A stretch of 64,000 nucleotides of DNA, from positions 248,001 to 312,000 of the forward strand of contig NZ_QFFU01000002.1 of NCBI RefSeq assembly GCF_003131185.1, read 5' to 3'. This DNA comes from Pseudomonas ovata (lineage in GTDB: Bacteria; Pseudomonadota; Gammaproteobacteria; Pseudomonadales; Pseudomonadaceae). A model generated the notes under the pieces. The model worked only from the letters and a program-made list of their open reading frames with translations, did not search any database and had not been told where the DNA came from. How positions within the stretch are numbered: the first letter of the stretch is position 1; every line of letters begins with the position of its first letter. Shown here in pieces: positions 17,858 to 25,870 of the stretch. A program made the position numbers and the translations under genes.

Positions 17858-19439
17858 TTACGTCATCGTCGGTGGGGGGACCGCCGGTTGCATCCTGGCC
17901 AACCGGCTGACGGCCTCGGGCAAGTATTCGGTGCTGGTGCTGGAGGCGGGGGGGGAGCCCAGTGGTTTCTGGATTCCGATCCCGGCCGGCTTCAGCAAGC
18001 TGCTGGTCGACAAACGCTATAACTGGCGCTTCAAGACCCAGGCCGAAGCCGGCACCTGTGGCCGCGAAATCAGTGTCCCGCGCGGCAAGGGGCTGGGCGG
18101 CTCGACGCTGATCAACGGCATGATCTATGTGCGTGGCCAGCCGGGCGACTATGACGCCTGGGAGGCGGCCGGTGCCCGGCACTGGAACTTTGCAACGCTC
18201 AAGCCCTATTTCAAGAAGTTCGAGACCTACACGCAGGGTGATGACAGCCGTGGCCGGGAAGGGCCCATGCACATTCACCAGGTCGACGAGCGCTACCCGA
18301 TCGCCGATGCCTTTCTGCAAGCCGCCCTGCAAGACGGCCAGCAGCACAATCCCGATTACAACGGCGAGGAACAGACCGGCTTTGGCTACTATCAGGTCGC
18401 CCAGCACAAGGGCCGCCGCTGGAGTGTGGTCGATGGCTACCTCAAGCCGGCCCGGTCACGAACCAATCTGCATATCCGCACCCACGCCCATGTGCTGCGC
18501 CTGAACCTTGAGGGCTCCCGTTGCACCGGCCTGACCTATCGGCATCAGGGGCAGGAAAAGACCGTGGCGGCCCGTGTGGACGTCATTCTGTGCGCCGGTG
18601 CCATCCAGTCACCTCAACTGCTGGAACTGTCGGGCATCGGCCGGCCCGACGTGCTGGGCGCCTGTGGTATCACGCTCAGGCACAGGCTTGATGGGGTCGG
18701 CGAAAACTACATCGACCATTTCGCCACCCGGATGAACTGGCGCCTGAAAAACACCGTGACCCTTAACGAGATGGCCCGTGGCTGGCGGCTGGGGATGGCG
18801 GTGGCTGAGTACTTCACCAAGCGCACCGGTATTCTGACGCTGGGCACCGGGCTGGTGCACGGTTTCGTCAAGACCGAGCCTGAGAGGGTGACGCCGGACG
18901 TGCAGTATTTTGTCGTTCATGCCAGCTACGCCAATGCCGCCGAACGCATTCTGGACACCCATCCTGGCTTTACCATCGGCGTCAGTCAGTTGAGACCCAA
19001 ATCCCAGGGCAGTATTCATATCCAGTCCAGCGATCCGGACATGATGCCGGCCATCAGGCCCAACTTTCTGACCTGTGAAGAAGACTGCAAAAGTCTGGTA
19101 GAAGGCATGAAGATTGCGCGGCGCATCATGCAGCAACCGGCCTTGCAGCCCTTTGTCGAGGCAGAAACCAGCCCCGGGCCTGAGACCGTCAGCGATCAGG
19201 ACTGGCTGTCCTTTGCGCGGGAGAACGGCCAGACCATCTACCACCCCCTTGGCACCTGCCGCATGGGTGAAGACCCAGAGGCAGTGGTGGACTCAAGCTT
19301 GTGCGTGCGGGGGCTTGAGGGGTTGCGCATCGTCGATGCGTCGGTCATTCCGTCCATGGTGTCGGGCAATATCCAGGGTGCGGTGATGGTGGTGGCCGAG
19401 CGCGCCGCCGACCTGATTCTGGCGGCGGCGCCTGTCTGA
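17844..19439 (+). CDS. GMC family FAD-dependent alcohol oxidoreductase
   Basis: A 531-residue glucose-methanol-choline oxidoreductase. The ADP-binding motif YVIVGGGTAGCILANRL lies at the N-terminus, then GKGLGGSTLINGMIYVRG (GMC signature 1) and GAIQSPQLLELSGIG (signature 2). The C-terminal HPLGTCRMG near 467 belongs to the active-site region, with a later NIQGAVMVVAER segment closing the FAD site. Members oxidise primary alcohols such as choline, alkanols or polyethylene glycol. Translation appears coupled to the preceding gene through a 14-bp overlap. It is convergent with the LysR gene at 19453. Confidence 0.93.
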   Translation: MNTFDYVIVGGGTAGCILANRLTASGKYSVLVLEAGGEPSGFWIPIPAGFSKLLVDKRYNWRFKTQAEAGTCGREISVPRGKGLGGSTLINGMIYVRGQPGDYDAWEAAGARHWNFATLKPYFKKFETYTQGDDSRGREGPMHIHQVDERYPIADAFLQAALQDGQQHNPDYNGEEQTGFGYYQVAQHKGRRWSVVDGYLKPARSRTNLHIRTHAHVLRLNLEGSRCTGLTYRHQGQEKTVAARVDVILCAGAIQSPQLLELSGIGRPDVLGACGITLRHRLDGVGENYIDHFATRMNWRLKNTVTLNEMARGWRLGMAVAEYFTKRTGILTLGTGLVHGFVKTEPERVTPDVQYFVVHASYANAAERILDTHPGFTIGVSQLRPKSQGSIHIQSSDPDMMPAIRPNFLTCEEDCKSLVEGMKIARRIMQQPALQPFVEAETSPGPETVSDQDWLSFARENGQTIYHPLGTCRMGEDPEAVVDSSLCVRGLEGLRIVDASVIPSMVSGNIQGAVMVVAERAADLILAAAPV

Positions 19440-19452
19440 AAAGACGGCCTGT

Positions 19453-20367
19453 TCACTTGGCCGGGCCCGTCGCCCAGGGATGCTCGGCCAGCTTGCGCTC
19501 AAGAAAATCACGAAACACCCTGATGCGCGGGCTCAAATGTTTGCGATTTGAATAAACCATGTAGATGGGCTCTTTTTCGTCCAGCGCATAGTCCTGCAGC
19601 AGCGGAATCAGCCGCCCGCTGGCGATGTCGGCACCAATATGAAACTGTGCAAGCTTGACGATACCGGCACCGGACAAGGCCATCTGCCGCAACAGATCGC
19701 CTTGGGCGAACGAGGCCTTGGCGCTGACCGGGATCAGGGTCTTCTGCTGGTCGATCAGAAATTCCCAGTTGTTCCAGGCACTCTTGAAACTGAAGTTGAA
19801 ACAGGCGTGGTGGACCAGATCCTGCGGATGGGCAGGTTCACCGCAACGCGCCAGGTAGTCGGCCGAAGCGCAGATAAGCCAGGCACTTTCGCCGACTTTT
19901 CTGGCAATGCGCGAGGAGTCCGGCAGGACCCCGCTGTGAATGGCGATATCAAGCCCCTGCTCGAAATGATCGACATATTGCGGCCCGGCCTGGATATCCA
20001 CGCTCAATGCCGGGTAGGTAGCCAGAAATTCCGGCAGCCACGGCAGGATCTGATGCCTGGCAAAGGTCGCCATGGTATGGATGCGCAATGTGCCACTGAC
20101 CCGGTTCGGGAACGCTTCGGCCAGCGAATCGGCTTCTGCCATGGCATTGATGACTTCACGGGCGCTGACCAGGTACGCCATGCCTTCTTCGGTCAGCATC
20201 AAGGCACGGGTGCCGCGCTGAAAAAGCCGGACCTGCAGGCGGTCTTCCAGCCGGGTAATGAGCTTGCTGATGGCCGAGGGCGTCAGGCCGTTGGCACGAG
20301 CGGCGGCCGAGAAGTTGCCATGCTCGTTGGCCCACATGAACGCCAGCATTTGCGAGTAATTGTCCAT
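19453..20367 (-). CDS. LysR family transcriptional regulator
   Basis: A 304-residue LTTR with HTH MLAFMWANEHGNFSAAARANGLTPSAISKLITRLE and an effector domain of the CrgA/AaeR-like type (GTLRIHTMATFARHQILPWLPEFLATYP). It is convergent with the GMC gene, 13 bp away, so it could regulate the catabolic genes but has no divergent partner to confirm it. The 179 bp upstream of its start hold no gene that was recognised. Confidence 0.92.
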   Translation of the reverse strand: MDNYSQMLAFMWANEHGNFSAAARANGLTPSAISKLITRLEDRLQVRLFQRGTRALMLTEEGMAYLVSAREVINAMAEADSLAEAFPNRVSGTLRIHTMATFARHQILPWLPEFLATYPALSVDIQAGPQYVDHFEQGLDIAIHSGVLPDSSRIARKVGESAWLICASADYLARCGEPAHPQDLVHHACFNFSFKSAWNNWEFLIDQQKTLIPVSAKASFAQGDLLRQMALSGAGIVKLAQFHIGADIASGRLIPLLQDYALDEKEPIYMVYSNRKHLSPRIRVFRDFLERKLAEHPWATGPAK

Positions 20368-20546
20368 TCAAGCACCTTGAGGGCAGTGAAACGACAAACG
20401 CGCCCGAGGCGCGCTTGTGTGCGGCCTGGTTTTTGACCGATCGTTCTTAAGGTAAGGCCTGCGTGCGCCACAGCGTAAGTGAGCAACGTCCGGAGCAAAA
20501 GCCCCGTCTGTTCATAGCGTCTGTGAAGGCTCGTCACACCTGCATG

Positions 20547-21338
20547 TCATACCAGCCCGTCCAGTGCCCGCAACGCCTCTTGATCCAGGGTCAATTCAGC
20601 CGCTGAAAGATTCTCCTGCAAGTGCACCACCGAGGACGTGCCGGGAATCAGCAGGATATTCGGCGCACGTTTCAACAACCAGGCCAGGGCGACACGCAAA
20701 GGGGATGCACCGATACGCCGGGCCACGTGCGAAAGCGTCTGCGATTGCAGCGGCGTGAACCCACCCAGCGGGAAAAACGGCACATAGGCAATGCCTTGCT
20801 CGCCCAGCGTCGTAATCAATGCTTCGTCCTGACGGTGGGTCAGGTTGTAGTGGTTCTGCACGCAGACAATGTCGGCGATGCCCTGGGCTTGGCGGATCTG
20901 GGTCGGGGTGACGTTGCTCACCCCCAAATGGCGGATCAGGCCTTGGTGTTGCAGTTCGGCCAAGGCCGTAAAGGAGGCCTCGATCGAGCCTTCTGCCGGC
21001 GCCTGATGGTTGCCCCAGGCGCGCAGGTTGACCACCTCCAGCGTGTCCATGCCCAGGTTTCTGAGGTTGTCATGCACCGCGCAGGTCAGTTCTGCCGTGC
21101 TTTGCGCCGGCAGCCAGGCGCCTTTGTTATCGCGTACGGCGCCGACCTTGGTGACGATCAACACGTCAGGCGAGTAGGGGTGCAGCGCTTCGCGAATCAA
21201 CTGGTTGGTGACGTGCGGGCCATAGAAGTCGGCCGTGTCGATATGGTTGACGCCGGCCGCCACGGCCGCTTGCAGTACGGCGATGGCGGCCTTGTGGTCT
21301 CTGGGTGGGCCAAAGACGCCAGGGCCTGCCAGTTGCAT
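20547..21338 (-). pseudogene. N-terminally truncated aldo/keto reductase (YdbC/PdxI-like)
   Basis: From residue MQLAGPGVFGPP onward it follows E. coli YdbC (PdxI, pyridoxal reductase) closely. It has HIDTADFYGPHVTNQ with the catalytic Asp and Tyr, VTKVG with the catalytic Lys, LRNLGMD, SNVTPTQ, VPFFPLGGFTPLQS and IPGTSSVVHL. The first roughly 21 residues that homologues have (ending SVNRLGYGA) are missing. Upstream of position 21338 the same frame runs 21 more codons to 21401, but that stretch is the antisense of a LysR gene tail. The native start, ribosome site and promoter are gone. A protein could only start at the internal Met (21338) or inside the antisense stretch, so function is doubtful. 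Confidence 0.78.
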
Positions 21339-21522
21339 CAACCTGTTCGAAGACTGGCTGGCGCCGCACCTGGCCAGCGGTGCGCTGGTGCCGGTACTCA
21401 AACCGTGGTGGCAAGCCTTTCCCGGGCCCTATCTGTATTACCCCGGCAGGCGCTATCTGCCGTCACCGCTGCGGGCGCTGGTGGACTTTATCAAGGACGC
21501 CAACGCTCAGGTCCCGACATGA
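21339..21522 (+). pseudogene. C-terminal fragment of a LysR family regulator
   Basis: The plus strand reads NLFEDWLAPHL, VPVLKPWWQAFPGPYLYY, PGRRYLPSPLRALVDFI and a TGA stop at 21520. This is the typical last 60 residues of an LTTR of the aldo/keto-reductase-linked type. No HTH or first effector lobe precedes it; directly upstream is the body of the aldo/keto reductase on the other strand. The pair therefore looks like a once divergent regulator-enzyme locus from which both 5' ends and the shared promoter were deleted. Confidence 0.8.
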
Positions 21523-21547
21523 CGGTGGCCTGAGCGTCGGGCTGCGA

Positions 21548-22099
21548 TCATTCGGCTTCGCGCCAGACCAGCTTGCGGGTGTCGTAGCCCTGCTTGCGTG
21601 CGGTGTCGAGCAGTTGCTCGCGCACTTCATCGGTGACCACGGCCGAGCGTGAGAGCAGCCAGAGGTATTCGCGGTTCGGGTGGCCGACCAGCGCCACGCG
21701 GTAATCCTGGTCATGGTAGAGCACCCAGTACTCGCCCTTGGTCAGGCCTGGCAGCAGGCGGCTGAACCAGTTGTCGAACTGCACCCACAGCTTGTCGGTC
21801 TTGCCCGGCACTTGCGGCTCGGCGATGCCTTGCACTTGATTGGTCTGCCCATCCTTTTCCCGGCAACTGTTGATCACGTCGATGCGGCCATCTTCACGCA
21901 GCGTGTACCTGGCTTCGGACTGTACGCAATTGCGCTGGAAGAACATCGGCAAGCGCGCCAGCTCATACCAGGTGCCCTGGTAGCGCTCCAGGTCCACTTG
22001 CATGGTGGCCGGTGCATTCTTGTCGTCGCTGCCGGAACCTGCGCATCCGACCAGCGTCAGCATCAGGCATGAGAGCAGCACAGTGGTACGCATTTTCAT
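21548..22099 (-). CDS. blc: Outer-membrane lipocalin (Blc-like lipoprotein)
   Basis: A 183-residue lipoprotein with signal peptide and lipobox LTLVGC ending at Cys19. The lipocalin signature RYQGTWYELARLPMFFQRNC follows, then the calycin barrel with GEYWVLYHDQDYRVALVGHPNREYLWLLSR. Members bind fatty acids and lysophospholipids at the outer membrane. The ATG at 22099 has AAGAGG 6 bp upstream. It is divergent from the photolyase operon; in Pseudomonas this gene often belongs to the light-induced set, which fits the site at 22212-22235. Confidence 0.92.
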   Translation of the reverse strand: MKMRTTVLLSCLMLTLVGCAGSGSDDKNAPATMQVDLERYQGTWYELARLPMFFQRNCVQSEARYTLREDGRIDVINSCREKDGQTNQVQGIAEPQVPGKTDKLWVQFDNWFSRLLPGLTKGEYWVLYHDQDYRVALVGHPNREYLWLLSRSAVVTDEVREQLLDTARKQGYDTRKLVWREAE

Positions 22100-22211
22100 G
22101 AAAAACCTCTTGAGAGCGCTGTTGAAAGAGTGGGCCGCCAGGGCGCGTCTGTCTTTCGATACAAAGCAGGACGGAAAGTTGTACCGGTCTGGCAGGTAAT
22201 GCCGAAAAAAC

Positions 22212-22235
22212 TATACAAAGTCTATTATTTGTACA
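22212..22235. promoter_or_regulatory. LitR-type (AdoB12-dependent MerR family) operator
   Basis: TATACA-N12-TGTACA. As I recall, the light-responsive LitR-class regulators of P. putida are reported to bind TRTACA-N12-TGTAYA, and this site matches every fixed position. It lies between the lipocalin and the DUF6482-photolyase operon, where light-dependent derepression is expected. No litR gene is in the window, so the regulator must be encoded elsewhere. Confidence 0.68.
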
Positions 22236-22298
22236 ATATTTTCTGCGCCATTCAGCGCACCTGAAGACAAACGTGGATTCTCAAGAGGGCGGTACAGC

Positions 22299-22628
22299 AT
22301 GGGCCAGGACACGCAAATGAACCTGCAACGCTTTGTGGCGCAGGCCAGGGCCGGGCAAATCGATCATCTGGAACTGTTCTCGCTGGAGGGCGGTTTCTAT
22401 CTGCTGCGCGTGCAGTCACCGCACGGTCTGCAGTACCTGGTCGACAAACACGGCGAAACCGTGCGCTTGCGCTCGACCACCCATCTGCGCGACTTGTTGC
22501 AGGAACACGACCTGCCGGCACTGCCCTGTGTGCTGGTGCAGCATGTGGTCCACGACGAGATGTGCGGGCGGCGCGACGGGCCGATCGAACCCTTGCGCCT
22601 GCCCGTGAACCTGGAGCGTCAATGGTAG
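22299..22628 (+). CDS. DUF6482 family protein
   Basis: A 109-residue cytosolic protein with the DUF6482 pattern MNLQRFVAQARAGQIDHLELFSLEGGFYLLRV. No catalytic motif is known. Two starts are possible: ATG 22299 (GAGGGC upstream) and ATG 22317 (CAGGAC upstream), the second matching family N-termini better. Its end overlaps the photolyase start by 7 bp, so the two are translationally coupled and the protein may serve the light or UV response. Confidence 0.8.
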   Translation: MGQDTQMNLQRFVAQARAGQIDHLELFSLEGGFYLLRVQSPHGLQYLVDKHGETVRLRSTTHLRDLLQEHDLPALPCVLVQHVVHDEMCGRRDGPIEPLRLPVNLERQW

Positions 22629-24166
22629 AAACCCGGGGCCCGCGTCTAGGCCTGGTGCTGGGCGATCAACTGTCGTTCAACCTGGCGGTATTGCAGGCAC
22701 TGGATCCGCAGCGCGATGTGCTGTTGATGGCCGAGGTCGACGCTGAGGCACGCTACGTGCCCCATCATCCACAGAAGATCGTGCTGATCTTCAGTGCCAT
22801 GCGCCATTTTGCCCAGGCCCTGCGCCAGCGCGGCTGGCAGGTGCACTACGTGACCCTGGACGCGCCTGATAACAGCGCCAGCATCGCCGGCGAATTGCAG
22901 CGCTGGCAGCAGGCGCTGGGTGCCATGCAGGTGCATGTCACCGAATGCGGGGAATGGCGCCTGGAGCAGGCGCTGAACGACAGCGGCTTGCCCCTGGTGT
23001 GGCATGCCGACAAACGCTTTTTATGCTCGCGCCAGGCCTTTGCCGGGTGGGCCAGTGGCCGCGCGAACCTGCGCATGGAGCCGTTCTACCAATGGATGCG
23101 CAAGCGCAGCGGCCTGTTGCTCGAGCCTGACGGCAGCCCCTCGGGCGGCGCCTGGAATTTCGACAGCGATAATCGCAAGTCGCTGCCACGCGGCCTGCGC
23201 GGACCGTTCCCGGCCCGTTTTGCGCACGATGCCATTACCCTGGAGGTGTTGGCCCTGGTGCGTGAGCGCTTCGCTGACCACTATGGCCGTGTTGACCGTT
23301 TCGACTACCCGGTGACCCACGCACAGGCGCAATCGCTCTGGCAGCACTTTCTCGAGTTTTCCCTGGCCGCCTTTGGCGATTACCAGGACGCCATGGCCGA
23401 AGGCGAGCCGTTCCTGTTCCATGCGCGCATCAGTGCGGCGCTGAACATCGGCCTGCTCGACCTGCGCCAGCTCTGCGCCGATGTCGAGAGCGCGTATCGA
23501 CTGGGCCGCATCAGGCTCAATGCCGCCGAAGGGTTTATCCGGCAACTGATTGGCTGGCGCGAATACGTGCGCGGCGTGTACTGGTGGCGGATGCCCGAAT
23601 ATGCCGATCTCAACGCCTTCGGCAACCGGCGGCCGCTGCCCGGGTTCTACTGGACCGGCACCACCGGCATGCGCTGCATGGCTCAGGCGATTGACCAGAC
23701 CCTGGAACTGGGCTACGCCCACCACATCCAGCGGCTGATGGTCACCGGCAACTTTGCGCTGCTGGCCGGCATTGCACCGCAGGCGATCTGCGATTGGTAC
23801 CTGGCGGTCTACATGGACGCCTTCGACTGGGTCGAGCTGCCCAACACCCTGGGCATGGTGATGCACGCCGATGGCGGCTACCTGGGCTCGAAACCCTATT
23901 GCGCCAGTGGCCGTTACATCCAGCGTATGTCCGATTATTGCGGCGCCTGCCAGTACCGGGTGGAGCAGGCCGTGGAAGACGATGCTTGCCCGTTCAATTC
24001 GCTGTACTGGCATTTCTTGATGCGCCACCGCCAGCAACTGGCCGATAACCCGCGGCTGGCGATGGTCTACCGCAACCTGCAAGGCCTGCCTGAAAGCCGC
24101 CGCCAGGCGCTGTGGCAACGCGGTGAGACCTTGCTGGCCAGGCTCGATGCCGGGGAGGCGCTATGA
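22622..24166 (+). CDS. phrB: FeS-containing bacterial cryptochrome/photolyase (FeS-BCP, (6-4) photolyase type)
   Basis: A 514-residue member of the Agrobacterium PhrB class. The four iron-sulfur ligands are C352 (GMRCM), C440, C443 (YCGACQYR) and C456 (DACPF), the same spacing as in PhrB. FAD and lesion-site segments such as GWREYVRGVYWW and WYLAVYMDAFDWVELPN are kept. The family repairs (6-4) photoproducts with blue light and carries FAD plus a lumazine antenna. The ATG at 22622 overlaps the DUF6482 stop and has GGAG upstream. It is preceded by a LitR-type site and followed without gap by a DUF2256 gene. Confidence 0.94.
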   Translation: MVETRGPRLGLVLGDQLSFNLAVLQALDPQRDVLLMAEVDAEARYVPHHPQKIVLIFSAMRHFAQALRQRGWQVHYVTLDAPDNSASIAGELQRWQQALGAMQVHVTECGEWRLEQALNDSGLPLVWHADKRFLCSRQAFAGWASGRANLRMEPFYQWMRKRSGLLLEPDGSPSGGAWNFDSDNRKSLPRGLRGPFPARFAHDAITLEVLALVRERFADHYGRVDRFDYPVTHAQAQSLWQHFLEFSLAAFGDYQDAMAEGEPFLFHARISAALNIGLLDLRQLCADVESAYRLGRIRLNAAEGFIRQLIGWREYVRGVYWWRMPEYADLNAFGNRRPLPGFYWTGTTGMRCMAQAIDQTLELGYAHHIQRLMVTGNFALLAGIAPQAICDWYLAVYMDAFDWVELPNTLGMVMHADGGYLGSKPYCASGRYIQRMSDYCGACQYRVEQAVEDDACPFNSLYWHFLMRHRQQLADNPRLAMVYRNLQGLPESRRQALWQRGETLLARLDAGEAL

Positions 24167-24321
24167 AACGCTTAAAGAAAGCCGATCTGCCACACAAGAC
24201 CTGTGTGACCTGCGGTTTGCCATTCAGTTGGCGCAAGCGCTGGGAAAAATGCTGGGACGAGGTGCGCTATTGCTCGGAACGTTGCCGGCGGTCTAAAAGC
24301 ACACCTGATAGCCGCCTCTGA
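24163..24321 (+). CDS. DUF2256 small Cys-rich protein
   Basis: A 52-residue protein starting MKRLKKADLPHKTCVTCGLP. It has CxxC (C14, C17), C30 in WEKCWDEVRYC, C37 and C41 (CSERC), the DUF2256 zinc-ribbon-like layout. Its ATG overlaps the photolyase TGA (ATGA). DUF2256 genes commonly sit beside photolyase/cryptochrome genes, so this is a real small gene. The function is unknown; metal binding is inferred from the cysteine pairs. Confidence 0.85.
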   Translation: MKRLKKADLPHKTCVTCGLPFSWRKRWEKCWDEVRYCSERCRRSKSTPDSRL

Positions 24322-24331
24322 TCCAGAAGAC

Positions 24332-25039
24332 TCAATCCAGAAAACTGCGATCGAACAGGTACAGGCTGCCGGGCTTGAGGTTGTCGAGCGTCGCTTGCGG
24401 GCGGCCGCCTTCGCCGTTTTTCTTGCGGCCGGACTCTTGCAGGTAACCGGCCTCGGTCATTTTCATCAAGCGCTGGCGGATGCTGGTCTTGAGCACCGGG
24501 CGCTGCAGCACCAGGGAAAAGATGTTCACCGCTTCCGGGGCGCTGAATTCCGGGCCGAGAAACATCAGCGGCAGGCTGCTGTACATCGACTTGGAGAACA
24601 GCCGTTCATGGGCGCGGGCGACCAGTTGATTGTGGTCGAAGGGCAGCTTGAAGGCCCCTGAAGCAACCTCCTTGAGGGAAAAGAAGCCCTGGTGCGGCGC
24701 CAGTTCGATGTGCTCGCTGAAAATGGCCAGGTAGAACGTCGAGGACGACCAGCAGCGCGGATCACGAAACGCGTCGCCCACGGTGCCGACCTGCTCGGTC
24801 CAGGCCAGGGGCATGTCCACCTTGGGTGAGCGGCGCAGGCGCTCCAGGGCGTCATCGAGGGTGCGGTCCTCGACATCGCCATTGACCACGATGCCGGGCA
24901 GCGCCCAGTGGTTGGCGAAGGGCTCGTTGTCGCGCTGGTTCAGCAGGATCTGCAGGGCCTGGGTGTCGCGGCAGTAGCGCAGCACGCATAAGTCGATGGT
25001 GTGCAGATAGGCACTTCTTGGGGTGATGCGGTCTTGCAT
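24332..25039 (-). CDS. nrtR: NrtR, Nudix-related regulator of NAD metabolism
   Basis: A 235-residue protein with an N-terminal Nudix-like domain (HTIDLCVLRYCRDTQALQILL, HWALPGIVVNG) lacking the full catalytic Nudix box, and a C-terminal winged helix (LKTSIRQRLMKMTEAGYLQESGRKKNGEGGRPQ). NrtR proteins bind ADP-ribose or related nucleotides and repress NAD salvage genes. It lies one base after the nadD2 stop, in the same operon, and opposite pncA-pncB-nadE. The three 15-bp sites at 25603, 25836 and 25871 are its likely operators. Confidence 0.92.
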   Translation of the reverse strand: MQDRITPRSAYLHTIDLCVLRYCRDTQALQILLNQRDNEPFANHWALPGIVVNGDVEDRTLDDALERLRRSPKVDMPLAWTEQVGTVGDAFRDPRCWSSSTFYLAIFSEHIELAPHQGFFSLKEVASGAFKLPFDHNQLVARAHERLFSKSMYSSLPLMFLGPEFSAPEAVNIFSLVLQRPVLKTSIRQRLMKMTEAGYLQESGRKKNGEGGRPQATLDNLKPGSLYLFDRSFLD

Positions 25040-25040
25040 A

Positions 25041-25586
25041 TCAGTGTCCGTGTGCGGCGTAGAGGCCGTAGTTTAGCGGATTCATACCCGGTGCCATCCA
25101 GTGCGGTGGCACCGGTTCGCCATTGATCAGGCGCTCGCGCAGGGTGCTGCTGCGCACGCCGATCTGTTCGTCGATGCAGATCACCGCAAAGCGTTCCAGC
25201 AATTCCCGGCCGCGATAGAAGCGCGGCAGTTGCTGGAGTACATCCGGGCCGACCACCAGCGCCAGCGCGTGATCCGCGATGCCCAGGCAGCGCGCCATAT
25301 GGTCGAGCAGGGTATAGCTGTAGACCGGGCCGGGTTGCTGCGCGGCCAGGTGCTGCTCCGTATCGCTCACACAGATGTCAGCGGCACAGTCCTTTTGCAC
25401 ATGGGCGACGATGCTGCGCAGCCATTGCAGGCGCACCGCGTAATCGGCCATGCACTTGCCGTCCGGGTGACGAAAGCTGGGCATGACCATCACTTTGCGT
25501 GCCTGGCGCGACGCTTCGATCATGACCCGGGCGTGGCCGGCGTGGGGCGGGTTGAAGGCGCCGCCATAAAGCGCTATCTCATGCAT
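25041..25586 (-). CDS. nadD2: Nicotinate-nucleotide adenylyltransferase paralogue (NadD-like)
   Basis: A 181-residue nucleotidyltransferase. It has GGAFNPPHAGH (residues 8-18, with the HxGH active-site motif), VMPSFRHPDGK, and a C-terminal SSTLRERL corresponding to the ISSTxIR motif. It joins ATP to nicotinate (or nicotinamide) mononucleotide to make deamido-NAD or NAD. The ATG at 25586 fits homologues; a GTG at 25592 is an alternative. It is co-transcribed with nrtR and probably NrtR-repressed through the site at 25603-25617. It would act as a salvage-dedicated second copy of NadD, whose housekeeping gene is elsewhere. Confidence 0.88.
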   Translation of the reverse strand: MHEIALYGGAFNPPHAGHARVMIEASRQARKVMVMPSFRHPDGKCMADYAVRLQWLRSIVAHVQKDCAADICVSDTEQHLAAQQPGPVYSYTLLDHMARCLGIADHALALVVGPDVLQQLPRFYRGRELLERFAVICIDEQIGVRSSTLRERLINGEPVPPHWMAPGMNPLNYGLYAAHGH

Positions 25587-25602
25587 GTGCACATCTCATA
25601 AA

Positions 25603-25617
25603 GTTCATGACGTGTAC
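25603..25617 (-). promoter_or_regulatory. NrtR operator upstream of nadD2
   Basis: On the minus strand GTACACGTCATGAAC, one base different from the copy at 25871. It lies 17 bp before the nadD2 start, fitting repression of the nadD2-nrtR operon. Confidence 0.72.
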
Positions 25618-25679
25618 TTTATGGCCAGGCGGGCTTGGATGGAAGTCTTTTTTAACCTGTCTGTTTCAGGCCGCCATCT

Positions 25680-25769
25680 GTAGGAGCGACCAACGGTCGC
25701 GAAAAGCCAGCCTCATTCGAAACTCCCTGACGCTTTATAATCAGCGCTCGCGATCGATGTAGCTCCTAC
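25680..25769. repeat. REP doublet between nadD2 and pncA (no internal unit)
   Basis: GTAGGAGCGACC and CGGTCGCG at the left and CGCGATCG with AGCTCCTAC at the right are inverted REP-like arms about 50 bp apart. The GTAGGAGC/GCTCCTAC ends are the same as in the REP elements at 34432, 47275 and 47801, but the 32-bp unit found inside those is absent. Confidence 0.65.
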
Positions 25770-25835
25770 GAGCCTTGTACCTGCCGGTCGTATGTGTGGC
25801 CCGGAAAATTATCCAGTCCGGGGGTTGCTTTGTAA

Positions 25836-25850
25836 GTACACGACATGTAC
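25836..25850 (+). promoter_or_regulatory. NrtR operator 1 upstream of pncA
   Basis: GTACA-CGACA-TGTAC is a perfect 5-bp inverted repeat. It lies 30 bp before the pncA ATG and 35 bp (start to start) from a second copy. Three copies of the same 15-mer occur in front of both divergent NAD salvage units and, among the regions read closely, nowhere else. Confidence 0.76.
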
Positions 25851-25870
25851 CTTTACTTCACGAGACGGAG

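Noticed and set aside
23021..24118. Minus-strand open frame of 365 codons inside the photolyase gene
   Set aside because: Antisense shadow; the sense frame has all FeS ligands and photolyase motifs.
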